The notes below the pieces were generated by a model that saw only the letters and a list, made by a program, of their open reading frames with translations, was not told the origin of the DNA and searched no databases. A program made the position numbers and the translations under genes. Source: Lunularia cruciata (taxonomy: Eukaryota > Streptophyta > Marchantiopsida > Lunulariales > Lunulariaceae). From it: a stretch of 64,000 nt of DNA. This document shows, piece after piece, positions 1 through 10,964 of this stretch. Where the stretch lies: the NCBI GenBank assembly GCA_948567375.1, contig OX419761.1:25484501-25548500 (forward strand), written 5' to 3'. Each line of letters opens with the position of its first letter. Position 1 is the stretch's first letter.

Positions 1-1155
1 CGGTGCAAACGATGAAAAGTGACGGTGGGCCCCACCGTGAAGTCAGTACCCCAAACACGAAATCTAACCGTCGGAAAGTAGTCTCTGAGAAACTGCTAGA
101 ATAACTCTAACTACTATCACTGGAACTCCAGTGTCCGAGCATCTAGATGTGGAACTACAAATGGCGTGACAACTTGCTACCAACATATTAGAGTTAGACA
201 TCGGATTGATAGTATTGATTTCTTTGCTCTCTTACAAATTGAGGCTTTAGTGTTAGGAAAGTATATGACCAAGATCAATCTACATCATATCAGGTTATTA
301 CATCTTGGTCAGATGTCCTAGGCTCTTGCCTAGGCTCACATTCCATGTGATTTGTATTGCATTTTTAGCCTTTTGACTCTCTGGGTCCTTTGGGCTTTAT
401 ATTTCATTGTTCATATACATATGGGTTTGGTGTAGCATGGCCTGTTCCAAGGAGCTCAACAGGGAAAGCAAACCATAACTAATATAAAGGAACCTATAAT
501 AGCATTGGACATTTCAGAATATACATCATAAACCTACAAAACCATAGTCCACTAACTCTTCCACTTTAGATGAATGGATGTGCAATTAACACTAAAAACT
601 GTATACTCATAAATTTTGATTTTTTTCTATATAATTTTCAAATTAAGTCTAAATAAAATCAAATGAGAAAATAAAAAGGAAGAAATAAGAAACACAATAC
701 TATTATTTTGATCTCACTAAAATTAAAAAACATTATATAATCTAAATAAGTTCAAATTTTTTTACAATTCTTCATAAAGAAATTTCACTTTAGACACTAA
801 TAATATTAAAGCAGAAGAATAAAATATCTACTGTTTACCTATCAATAATATTTTTTCAAATCTATCATATTTGTCTCCTATGCTTTCTCTCCCTTTCTCT
901 CGATCCTCACTAGTGTTCTGCCCCATCCTGGTGTTTGAATACATTTATTGGCCCCTAATCATTAGCATCATACATCGCTCCTAGTTATAGTGGTGGTCTG
1001 CTTGTCACATTCCTCAAACATTTGGCTCTTACTCATTAGCATCATATTGGCCCCTAGTCATCGTAGTTATGTGCCCGCCACATCCCTGTGCCTTCATACT
1101 GCTTTTGCACTTTCAGTCAACTTGGGATCCGGTCAATACAGTAGTGGTGGAGTGG
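1..1155. other. Intergenic DNA, no gene recognised
   Basis: No open reading frame here has a recognisable family signature. The first 480 bases have mixed composition, then AT-rich DNA follows to about 900. The only structure I can support is a segment at about 186-305 that recurs inverted near 2.9 kb (listed separately) and a short CCTAGG...CCTAGG palindrome near 318-335. Confidence 0.5.
186..305 (+). repeat. Dispersed repeat, inverted partner at 2895-3000
   Basis: About 110 bases starting GAGTTAGACATCGGATT and running through TGAGGCTTTAG to TGACCAAGATCAA match the reverse complement of 2895-3000 with scattered differences. The two copies face opposite ways 2.6 kb apart. They could be ends or fragments of a mobile element. 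I could not see termini or target-site duplications. Confidence 0.6.
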
Positions 1156-1590
1156 TGCCAACATCCATGGATGTTTGGTGAAGATTGCCGGTGCAGGAGG
1201 AGATTTAACTCAGGATATGGACTTAACAGTACCCCGACTTTGACACATAGATGGAGTGGTTCCAACATCTACCTTCCATATATGTTTGGTGAAGATCGCC
1301 AGTACAGGAGGAAATTTAACCCAGGAGATGGACTTAACTGTACCCCGACTTTGACACATAGACTGCACGGCATCCCTCGGTTGGTAGAACGAATCCTGTG
1401 AGCTTGACTTGGTCCCTTTCTATTCCCGAAATTCCTTTCCCCGCAAAAAGCAGCAGGAGATGGACTTAACAGCATCCTAACTTTGACACGTAGTCTCAAC
1501 GGCCTCCCCTGGTTGGTAGAAAGACACCCTTTCGCTTGACGTGGCTTCGTTTTTAGTCCCGGGGAATTTCTTTGCCCTCAAAAAGCATCC
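1156..1590 (+). repeat. Degenerate direct repeats, three partial copies
   Basis: Copies start near 1156, 1261 and 1450. The shared core includes GATGGACTTAACAG followed by ACTTTGACACATAG. Copies 1 and 2 also share ATGTTTGGTGAAGAT, while copies 2 and 3 share the continuation CCTCGGTTGGTAGAA and a CGCAAAAAGCA-like tail. Short reading frames across the repeats differ between copies, so I regard this as non-coding. Confidence 0.65.
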
Positions 1591-1921
1591 GTGTCAAGGT
1601 GGTTTGTGGAGCGGTAGGGACCCACACTCTTCTAGCTTACTATCACTTTCAGACCTGTTGGGACTGAAAGCGCATCTCAAACAGCAGCATCTGTTACACG
1701 CCGATGGCAAAGGGACCTCAACGAGATGGACGAGCCGCACAAGAAAATATGCTTCTAGACCTTAGCTTTTGTGAATCGGCATGACGTAGTTCATTCTTTA
1801 TCTGCGATTTACTTAAGAGGACTGATGCACTTCTAATATCGCATTTTCCACTTACAGTGAAACGGGCGCAGTCTGTGGAAAGGCCGCAGCAATATTGTTA
1901 TGACCGTGAACTGATCGCAAT

Positions 1922-2222
1922 CTAATTTCAGGAATTCTAGGCAAAGGAGGCGACCGCGTAGAAAAAACGAAGGATGGGAAGACCCCATCAAGCCGCACAA
2001 GGAAGAGACTAAAAAGGAAAAATTGGGGCTAAGTCCCAATAAGTCCCAATAGAGTCTATATGAGAAATCTGCCCAACCGCATCTAAGAGATCCGAGTTAT
2101 ATTGAAATTCTACTTTCAAGGAAAGAGAGAAGGGCAATCGCGTAGGATGACAAGAAGAAAGAAAGACCCACCAAACCGTACAGGGATAAAACAAAAGAGG
2201 TAAAATGGGGCCAAGCCCCAAT
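1922..2222 (+). repeat. Imperfect duplication of about 120 bp
   Basis: The segments 1922-2040 and about 2100-2222 share the order CGCGTAG, AAGAAGGATGGGAAGACCC-like, CAAGCCGCACA-like and a TGGGGCTAAGTCCCAAT-like end. The second copy is diverged. No protein family is recognisable on either strand. Confidence 0.55.
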
Positions 2223-2770
2223 ACTTTCAAGGAACCACAGTATATGTTAAAATACTTATTTACCGGGAGATGGCTTAGGGTTCCACGTCATAAAGTGCAC
2301 ACAAGTAGTACTTCGATTTAACCCATCGAATTCAATAAATCAGAGTGGATATGACTTTATGCATAATATTGCAAAATTGAATCCCAGTACCACTTTGTAG
2401 CATGGTCCTTCCTAGTATTCAATTTGAATTACTTCAGTCTAAATGTATGCATGGTCTTATGAAAGATGAACTCTAAAGGAACATCCAAATACTACAATGA
2501 ACATTTCAAAATCTATGAAAATAACGTATGTAAGAAAAATCGACACTCGAAAAGATTTACTAAAAGCGGAAGAAAGTTCTACTCAACTTCTAAGTGGAGT
2601 CCTTATGTTTTAGAATTTTGTTTCTATTCTATATATGTGCGGATGCTTGCCTTGCATCGACACATTTATACTCTTAGAGATATTCTTACATAGTCTTTGA
2701 TAGAACGTACCACCATAGTAATGATAAGTAAAAGGCATAAATCTCTATTCCACATGTAAGTTCTGCACGT

Positions 2771-2774
<4 letters not shown>

Positions 2775-2849
<75 letters not shown>
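2775..2849. repeat. (AT)n microsatellite
   Basis: An uninterrupted run of about 37 AT dinucleotides follows GTGCGC and ends at AAAAGAC. Slippage makes its length unreliable in any assembly. Confidence 0.97.
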
Positions 2850-2854
<5 letters not shown>

Positions 2855-2879
2855 CTAAAACACAATATAAATCCAATAG

Positions 2880-3915
2880 ACCAATCTCTAATAGACTAAT
2901 CTGAGGTAGGTTGATCTTGGTCATATATTTTCCTAATGCTAAAGCCTCAAGAGGTAAGAGCTCATAGAAATCACTACTACTAATCTGATGTCTAACTCTT
3001 ATTTCCTAGTAGCAATGTCAGTCAACAAAATAGGTATTTATCCTCAACTTTGCCCATAGAACACAATGTGCAAAGCTACATGGAGTGCTTTATTGCAACA
3101 AGCATCCTTGTTCTACTTCTAATCTATGGTAGCTAGTTCTATACTCACCAATGACATGTCTAAGTGAAGAAGAGATCCTAGCCAAGAGATAATCTTGTTC
3201 ACAATACACCAACATAGGATTTACAAACTGCTTAGAGAACATCATCTTGGTACAATTTTCATACCATAGGCAATGTAAGAACTGCTCCTTGATCACCTCT
3301 TGTAATGCAATAGGCTCCAACCTCCAGTATCACTCAAAAATGTTCCACCTTGTGGCCCGTACAATAGTATTTATATACCAACTGATGGATAGAGTTGCAC
3401 AAAGAGCTTGGTAGGGAAGTCTCTCATGCTCTATGGACCTCACCCACCCAACCTCAAGAGGTAAAAACCATGTTTCAGCAAGCAGCAAAACATATGGAGT
3501 TTGAGTCTTCACACCAAGTTCATCACACAAAAACACTTTTTGAACTTTCTCAACCTTTTGCTACCATGTCTTCTTAGTACTTGGATCCCAAATCTGTGCA
3601 CCATAGAGAGCCACAGGTTGTACAAGAGATCTAAATATTACTTTGTTCAACTCCTATGTGGAGCAAGTTTACAACAACTCATGAGTGAATACAAAGCTCT
3701 GAATGTTGCACTGATACTATTCTTAACACAAGTAAATCAATTGTAGTCATGAGAGAATTCAATCACCAAGTACTTCTAAGAAGAAACCTGCTTCAAGCAC
3801 TTTCCATCAAAGAAGAAAGGTGTGACACCTTTAGAACACACCATAATTACCTTGGATTTGTCAAGGTTCACCCTCATCTTTGTTTGGTTGTATAGAAAGC
3901 TTTCAAAGCTCCAAA
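2880..3915 (-). pseudogene. LINE (non-LTR retrotransposon) 3' relic
   Basis: Reading the minus strand from 3915 leftwards gives a broken frame with features typical of plant LINE polyproteins downstream of the reverse transcriptase: MRVNLDKSKVIMV, FFFDGKCLKQV, then a line resembling LYGAQIWDP, a KVFLCDELGVKTQTPY block, LLLAETWFLPLEVGW and LPYQALCATLS. Stops and frameshifts separate the pieces, so it cannot make protein. The same family recurs at 10507-10745, 45940-46935 and 47300-47730. The assignment rests on the recognised order of motifs; the exact LINE clade is not determined. Confidence 0.7.
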
Positions 3916-4073
3916 AATAATAATTACATATGATTGTATAAATCTTACTTCACTGGTGTATTTATTAAACTATACATCCAATCTTATCTTTTATGTAAGC
4001 TATAATACTTTAGCATATATCTTTCTTGTGTACCTTTGAAAAATTTAATGGAAAATCAATCAAAATACCTTTG

Positions 4074-4178
4074 AAAAGTTTATAGATTGTAGCTTATTAT
4101 GTCATGATATTTAAAGTTAAGTTGGATAACTTAACTTTAAATATCAAGATATAATACGCTACAATCTATGAACCTTTC
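4074..4178. repeat. Fold-back element with about 50-bp arms
   Basis: Left arm 4074-4123 and right arm 4128-4178 are reverse complements with only a few mismatches, separated by GGAT. The centre reads AAAGTTAAGTT-GGAT-AACTTAACTTT. The AT-rich composition and size fit a MITE-like or fold-back element, but no target-site duplication was obvious. Confidence 0.75.
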
Positions 4179-5792
4179 CATATTTTTGCATTTTATGATA
4201 TTTTATTTTTTTTGGAGAATTTTCATAAATTTCTGAATTCCTATTTAAAAATAAATAATTTTCAGGTTTCTTAAAATTTATTTCTACATAATATATTTAA
4301 ATAAAAAGGAAAAAAGTGGATACTAAATACTGATATCAGAAATAGTTTGTAAATTGTAAATTTTGGTTTAATATTGAGTATATATTTCCAAAATTAGAAT
4401 TAACAAAGATTGTGGTAATCTTACTGTGATTTGTGTAAATGATGTGTGTATAATTAGACAACTAAACCTACTAGTAAAACTATAATAATACGTTTTGCAT
4501 TCTACTTATCAGAAATGTGTGACTAGATCAGCAATAGCTTTTATAAATATCAATATGATGCTGGAGCTGTGATAATTACATCTTATTATTTACAACTGCA
4601 ATATTTTTGTTTATGTTAGAGTTTAGGCACATTCTTGAATTTTGATGAATGGTAAGTGAAACTTCATAAGCTTTTTGCTACAAATGAACACTTCAAAGAC
4701 AAATTATATAATAGATTATAGAAAATTTTCCATCCTAATTAAGACGTTGAGTTTTTATTTGAATATAAGAAATTTATCATGTTTCTCTTAAATTTTAGAA
4801 GAAGAATATTTTTAATCAAATTTAAATGAATCTATATGCTTCTCCATTGCAGTCTTGCTTTTTAAAGTTGTCGGAGATAATATATTCTACAATTTTAGTA
4901 AGAAGAAACTACATATATCCTCAGAATGTACTCTTGATCTAAAATGAAATTTATCCATTATTCTTTTAGATTGATCGATACGAAGTGCACATCATGTGCA
5001 AAGTGAAAATTAATAGGTTGTCTTAAGAATTTTGCAAATAGCTTTTAAAAATAGATTGTCTTAAGACTTTTGCAAATCCCACATACCTAGAGGATATTTT
5101 TTCTGTTTAAGTAAACAAGAAGATGTCTAAACTAAAGCTCCGGCAGCATTCAATAAAAGGTATATGATTTTCACAATGAATTTACGTATGAGACTACAAA
5201 ATTTAAATATTTTTTCTTAACATGTAGCTATTGCACAGTAATTTCATTATCTATGTACTTTATATAACATCATATACAGAAGTAAGAGTAAATATTGAAT
5301 TCAAAGACAAGTCCCACAAGCATTTATCTTATTTATATGTTCCACCTTTTGATAGTTATAAGTTTTGACAGATTACAACCTCTCTCATCAGATCCAATGT
5401 AGTTCAATATTGTAAGATTAAATGTGCCTCAATGGTTCTAACAAACTAGATTGTATCAGATATGTACCTATGATTAATATCTTTTTCATACGCTTATTTT
5501 AAGATCCACAACAAAACTACCCTATATAGCATGGGCAGCCAACTTCTCAAATGGTTATGTAGATCTCAAAATCTACTTGGCAGTCTAATTATCCACAATT
5601 GTTTCACCGTATCAAGTAAGGATACTACAAGAGTGAATAAGGTTTTTTATTAGCACCAAATAAATCGAGAAGGTAATGGTTTCAGGAATGGGACGATTTC
5701 TGTAAATATTAACTGTAACTCTTAAAATGAGTTAAACATAAGACTACATTATCTCATGAAATCATTATAAAAATTATGTTCGAAAATTGGAC

Positions 5793-5800
5793 TATATAAA
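5793..5800 (+). promoter_or_regulatory. Candidate TATA box upstream of the P450
   Basis: TATATAAA lies about 650 bases before the P450 start codon, in AT-rich DNA. If it is used, the 5' leader would be about 600 bases. AT-rich DNA produces such strings by chance, so this is only a candidate. Confidence 0.2.
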
Positions 5801-6444
5801 TAATGAACCTTAAACAATTTCGGAATAAAAATCAACACCATGAAATATTGACTACTTTCTTACAAGTCCCATAAACTTTTACGGCAGTTTCCACTGAGTA
5901 TTTACAATTTTACTAGAGGGTTCCAAACCAGGCGAATTGAAACCACAAACTTGTCTTTTATGTGCTTTACGGCTCCGCAAAACAATATGTAAACGTACAA
6001 CCTCGACCCCGGGTTCGCGGTAGCCGCCTCACAAATGCATTATAAGAAAGAAGACGAAGGAAGAAAGTGTGTACGGAATTGCCTCTGTGTCTGGTTCTCC
6101 AGTTTGTCAGCCTCGAACAAGAACGAGTCCGAAGTTGCTGCCTCAAAGACATGGGTCCATGATGATCGACAGAAATATTTCCGTATCGACCGCTACCTAA
6201 ATACTAAGAGTCCTGAGCTTGAAGAGCGCACTGGGCGTCTACATGAAGATGGAAAGTTGACGACTTTCTCATTCACCTTCTTTGTTGAATATTTGGTTAC
6301 AGACAGCTTGATACGGGTCGAGATCGATTTTAGCGTTCGCGAGCATCTCCTCAAACCGCAGGAGCTTGGACGACATAACGCAGTAACATTGACTAAACCC
6401 CGCCGTGTCTCCTGAGCTATAACGTCCTGAGCAAAGGACTCGAG

Positions 6445-8444
6445 ATGTCAAACAGTGCAATGGAGATGGTCAATGAATTCTTGACCCATCTTGCGTGGTG
6501 GGAATGGGCGATGCTGGGAGTCCTCACGCTCGTGACATTTGCTGTTTCCAAATCGCTGATCATGAGGTCCAAGCTTCCTCCGAGTCCTGGCTCATTTCCT
6601 ATTGTGGGATCCTTTCCTCTGATAGGAGCCAGAGATGGTGAACCAGCTCATCATATGTTTGGGCGATTAGCGCAAAAGTTCGGCCCAATTTTGTATCTTA
6701 GAATGGGGAACTGTCCAACTATTATTGTTTCGGACAGTAAGATAGCAAAAATTATCTTGAAGGACCAGGATCACGTATTTGCTTCAAGACCATACATGTC
6801 AGCAGGAAAGCATCTTGGCATGGACTTTCGGAGCGTCGTGTTTGCCCCGAGTGGTCCTTATTACAAACGTTTGCGGAAAGTTTACACTCTTGAGCTGCTC
6901 TCCAACAAACGTGTCATGCAGTCACACGCAATTAGAGAAGCAAGAGTCCAGGCAACTGTGCGAGCAATGTTCAGGGACATGGAGTGCGGAGAGTCCACCA
7001 ATCTGTCCTCCGTTCTCAAAACTCTGAGTTTGAACAGCCTGATGAGCATGATATTTGGGATTAAAGAAGACGGCATGTCTACGCAGATCGGCAAGGTCTC
7101 GATGGAGGAAGTCAAAGACGTAGTGAGATGTTGTGTGGAAATAGGAGGAGAGTTCAATTTTGGAGATTATATACCTGTTGCGCGTTGGCTTGACATTCAA
7201 GGGGTCATTGCCCGGATGAAAGCACTCACGAAGCGCATGCGCATCATTTCTGCTGGTATTATTGAAGAGTGTCGGGAGCGCGCAAAGCTGAAGTCTGTAT
7301 CAGGTCCAGAGGAACTTACCGTTCTGGATGTGCTGCTATCTCTTCAGGGAGAGGATGCACTTAATGATGAAGCAATGACTGGAGTGATCTTTGTAAGTAC
7401 CCGTTCAATCCAAATCCGTTTAGTCTTTAAGAACTAGTTTGTTATACTATCAACCTGAAACTCACCGGGAAAAGCTTTCAACAACACCGTGAGAGCAAAA
7501 CTTGTTTTAAAGCAGAAACTTCAGCGTAGTTTAGTATCACAGAAAGCTGTAAACTTCACGCATTCGTTGTGTCACTATGAGGCTGCCTAGTACTAGTCAA
7601 GTAACTGAACCGCCACACAACACATAGCCGTAATGAAGCCCAAAGCTGTGCTGCGATTCAACGAAAGATCGAGCTGAGAAAAATTTCGTACCAAAGTTAG
7701 CTCTATTGTCCTTATACATGTGTTGAAGGGAAAGTCGTTGTGATTTTGTGGTCATGATGTTGCTTCCAAGACTCATCGTTACTGGACTCTGTGCTATGCC
7801 AATTACATTGCCAGGACATGATCATTGCTGGAAGTGATACGACCTCGGTCTCATCGGACTGGACAATTGCTGAGCTTTTGAGACAACCAAAATTGCTGAA
7901 CAAGCTCCATGAGGAACTAGATTCCGTAGTCGGAAAGGACCGCCTTGTTCAAGAGTCCGACATTCCGAATCTGCCCTACCTTCAGTGCGTAATCAAAGAA
8001 TCCCTTCGATTGCACCCTCCAGCACCGCTCGGAATACCTCATAGCAGCATTCAGAAGACTACTGTTGCTGGTTACGAAATCCCGGCAAACACGACCGCGC
8101 TGATTAATCTCTGGGCCATCAATCGAGATCCCAAAAATTGGGATAACGCTCTGGTTTTCTGTCCCGAGAGATTCAAAAATCTTGACATGAGTGTTTTTGG
8201 TCAAGATTTTGGCTTATTGCCGTTTTCATCTGGACGACGTGGGTGTTCTGGCATGCTGCTGGGGTTGACAATGGTACAACTAATAGTAGCCACGTTGTGC
8301 CACTGTTACGCCTTTGAAACCCAAGGATTACCAGCATCGGAGATTGATGTAGTCACGGAGAAGCCAGGTTTGGTTTCCATGAGAGCGCATGATATATTTG
8401 TCAAAGTCACCCCGCGGTTGTCTCCAAACGTTTACAAAATCTGA
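6445..8444 (+). CDS. Cytochrome P450 mono-oxygenase, CYP71-clan type, two exons
   Basis: Exon 1 is 6445-7392 and exon 2 is 7815-8444. They are separated by a 422-bp phase-0 intron with a GTAAGT donor and a TTGCCAG acceptor. The joined frame is 525 codons, a normal length for a microsomal plant P450. The N terminus has a membrane anchor at about residues 18-40 and the proline hinge PPSPGSFPIVG at 45-55. The I-helix oxygen-binding motif AGSDTT (321-326) follows directly after the intron. Next come the K-helix ExxR (E378, R381), PERF at 433-436 and the haem loop FSSGRRGCSG with ligand Cys460. All key residues are present, so the gene is probably functional, anchored in the endoplasmic reticulum and dependent on P450 reductase. 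The family resemblance is to A-type (CYP71 clan) enzymes of secondary metabolism. Substrate and exact family cannot be named from sequence alone. The start was chosen because it gives the complete anchor. Confidence 0.93.
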
Positions 8445-10390
8445 ACTTCCTCAATTCTCAGGTACAAGTTCCGCGGCATTCTGCAGCGTTGTTCGGCAAT
8501 ATACAAGGTTCTGAGGTTTAAAGGCAGTGATTTTAGTTAGATAGTCATTAAACCATTGAAAGATTTCGTCATTTCGGTTCACGATGGCAATTTACGTTCC
8601 AGAATTTAGAGAGTACCACAACGAAACGGATGACGCCCTTTATACCTTCACCTACGAGGTTTTATAGGCAGGATTTCAGATCGTGGATGATACACATTAA
8701 TCTGACTGAGCACAATTCATGTCGTGCAGCCTCTTCAATTTGGTGGTTAAAATGAAGAGTGTCGCAGTGGGTGCTCAAATAATGAGAAGACGGGGCGCAC
8801 TTTATCTCAGAATATGCGTGGACAACATCATTTGATAGGAGCTGATTATTTCAGGAGGTGAACTTGTCTAATTTCGATTTAATATGATATTAGTTTAACA
8901 AGTACTCGATAATTCTAATTTCTATTCTTGCAATAACAGCAAGTTTTACTTAAAATATTAAATGTAATTCGTGTGTCTTTTAAATAGGTTAATCCACGGA
9001 CAAGGGATAAGAAAGGGAAGATATCAAACAGCAGCTGCCTAGCTCGTTCATGTAGTAGAATGGACTTAGAATGGCCTACATACCCCCCTAATATTTCTCC
9101 TGCGCTGCTTCTTGGAAACCCCTGGAATAGACAACATCCAACAAAAGCAAGAGTGTGCTTCTGAATATCAAATTAAATTACAAATGCCATAGCTATCGAC
9201 TGATTTTAAAATTAAAACAAGTGACTTGGAATGGATCGGCCAAATCTATGCCAAATTTCATGATATATCATGAAAAATATAAAATAGACTGAAATCTAGA
9301 TGAGCCGTTAGGAAGTACAAAACCGTTAGTGTTCTGTATGTTTCATTTCTGCTAAATATAAGATATTATTTGCTTATTTTATTCTACATTTTAATTGAAA
9401 TAATATATTGTGAAATATATCTATGCCGACATAGATAAAGCAAGAGTGTTTTGGTAACAACTCAATAATAAGCAAATTACAATAGTTTGATAAGAAACAA
9501 GTTTTAATCTCGTAAGGATAAAATTTACTAATAAATACATATGAAGGAAAGTGTTCCTTGTAGTTTTTCACTATTTCATATTTAATTTGTCGAGGAAAAA
9601 CTAGTCCCAAAAAGAGAAGAGTGTAATATGACCATGAAGGTACACTAAAAACATTATAAAAAGAAACTCACAAAAATTACTTGGTTTTCTTCAGGGATTA
9701 ACCCCTTTTCTTTTACAACTTCTTCTACTAAGTGTTAAAAGTTGAAAGAAACAGAAAGAAAATTTCAGAATTTCAAAGTTCTCATACCACAATCATCAAC
9801 CCACACACTATTAAGTTTAGCTATTGCACTCAATAACTAAGGAAAATGATTACGAGCTTCCACTCTTTTGCTTTATTCACCTTTTGCTTCAACTGAAAGT
9901 AAGGCACTTATGTTGCACAACTTAAGTAGTTGAGTGCACTTGGCAGCTACAAACAAAAACTAACTATCCTTCCTAACTGTTTGATGAGAATGAAGGCAAC
10001 TGCACAACTACAAAGTTCAATTGCTACTCACTATCTCTGGGTAATTATCACTGTCCCAAATAACCTAACTACAAAGAGTAAACTATAAAAATTCTTTTGG
10101 TGATAACGTACTAATCAAATATTCTCTCTTTTCACTCATTACAACAATATCTAAATAGATAGTACCTCTAGATTCTCCTACTCCTTGGTCACAATGTTCC
10201 CTAAGGTCTACCACTAATTGCTTGATCCCTTGAAGGGCATCAAATAACAAAGTTGTACTCAAGGGGAAGCACATCTGGTTGAACCCTGATCTCATCGCTC
10301 TCCAATGGCAAGCAAAGAAAGGAGAATTAGCAAAGGTGAATGACCCTCAACAAGTAGGTTTTGTTGCCTTCTTGAGTGAGGACTCAAACT
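8445..10390. other. Intergenic DNA downstream of the P450
   Basis: It holds the P450 3' end and AT-rich DNA. No clear polyadenylation signal stood out. Short frames at 9374-9610 and 10083-10295 (minus) are low-complexity or unremarkable and were not accepted as genes. Confidence 0.5.
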
Positions 10391-10392
10391 CT

Positions 10393-10473
10393 CTATGTTT
10401 TGTTGCTTTCTAAAAATGGTTTTTAGCTCTCACATAGAGCTAAAAACCATTTTTAGAAAGCAACAAAACATAG
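10393..10473. repeat. Perfect 38-bp inverted repeat (hairpin), 5-nt loop
   Basis: Arms 10393-10430 and 10436-10473 are exact reverse complements over all 38 positions, with the loop CACAT. The arms begin CTATGTTTTGTTGC and end GGTTTTTAGCTCT. Transcribed in either direction, this would fold into an uninterrupted stem. A diverged relative lies at 10846-10905. It may be a young fold-back element or a small-RNA precursor-like hairpin; the sequence alone does not decide. Confidence 0.9.
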
Positions 10474-10506
10474 ATTGCTTGTATTACCACTTATCACTTG
10501 TATGGT

Positions 10507-10745
10507 ACATTAATTGGTTATAAAATCTTTATGGCCAGACTTGTGAATGTGAACTATCTTCTTCAAGCACCATTTGTAAGGAAAACCACACCTGACTACA
10601 TCATTCAAGAGAGAAGTGAGTACTAGAATAAGATGATTGCCTCCCCATTTCAGATGTTCAACACAAATTCCATCATGGTCTTTAGCCCTTATATTTGCCA
10701 ACTTCTTGAGCTGGTACTTGACATCAGCTTCAGAGATCATGAAAG
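10507..10745 (-). pseudogene. LINE reverse transcriptase fragment
   Basis: A 76-codon open stretch contains LKKLANIRAKDHDGI, EHLKWGG, LTSLLNDVVRCGFP and VHIHKSGHKD. This matches the order seen at the start of plant LINE reverse transcriptases (the kA-DG-ElLK region, then the region ending in P-IHK-G). It is closely related to the plus-strand relic at 46.5 kb, which has QLKKLANGKAND and LTSILNEAIKCGF. It is only a short remnant of the domain. Confidence 0.75.
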
Positions 10746-10845
10746 GAAATCAAAGGCTAGGTGCCATGATCGGAGCATCTAAAAAGAAATATAGATCCTT
10801 GACATAGTTCTTAGGTCACTAAAAATGTTGAGTGCATTGATCTTA

Positions 10846-10905
10846 GGCCACTAAAAATGGTTGTTTGCTCTAACATAGAGTTTGAGCAAAAAGTGGTTTT
10901 AAAAT
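10846..10905. repeat. Diverged relative of the 10.4-kb hairpin
   Basis: CTAAAAATGGTT, TTTGCTCTAACATAGAG and GTGGTTTTAAAATGG follow the order of the perfect hairpin (TAAAAATGGTT, TAGCTCTCACATAGAG, then the complementary arm). The stem here is imperfect. The shared CTCT-MACATAGAG loop region suggests common origin. Confidence 0.5.
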
Positions 10906-10964
10906 GGTTTTAGTTGACTGACATTGTGAGGAAGGGTCAATTCTGCATAGTTTAGATTTCATGC

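Larger units (their letters stand above)
3916..5880. other. AT-rich intergenic DNA
   Basis: No coding signal was found. The stretch contains one clear fold-back structure (4074-4178, listed separately). Composition changes at about 5880, where the DNA becomes richer in G+C ahead of the P450 gene. Confidence 0.5.

Noticed and set aside
6035-6415. A 126-codon plus-strand frame just upstream of the P450
   Set aside because: No family signature and a composition that changes midway. It probably lies in the promoter or leader of the P450 and is open by chance.
9374-9610. 78-codon minus-strand frame in AT-rich DNA
   Set aside because: Composition-driven frame rich in Ile, Tyr, Lys and Phe, with no motif or neighbour that supports it.
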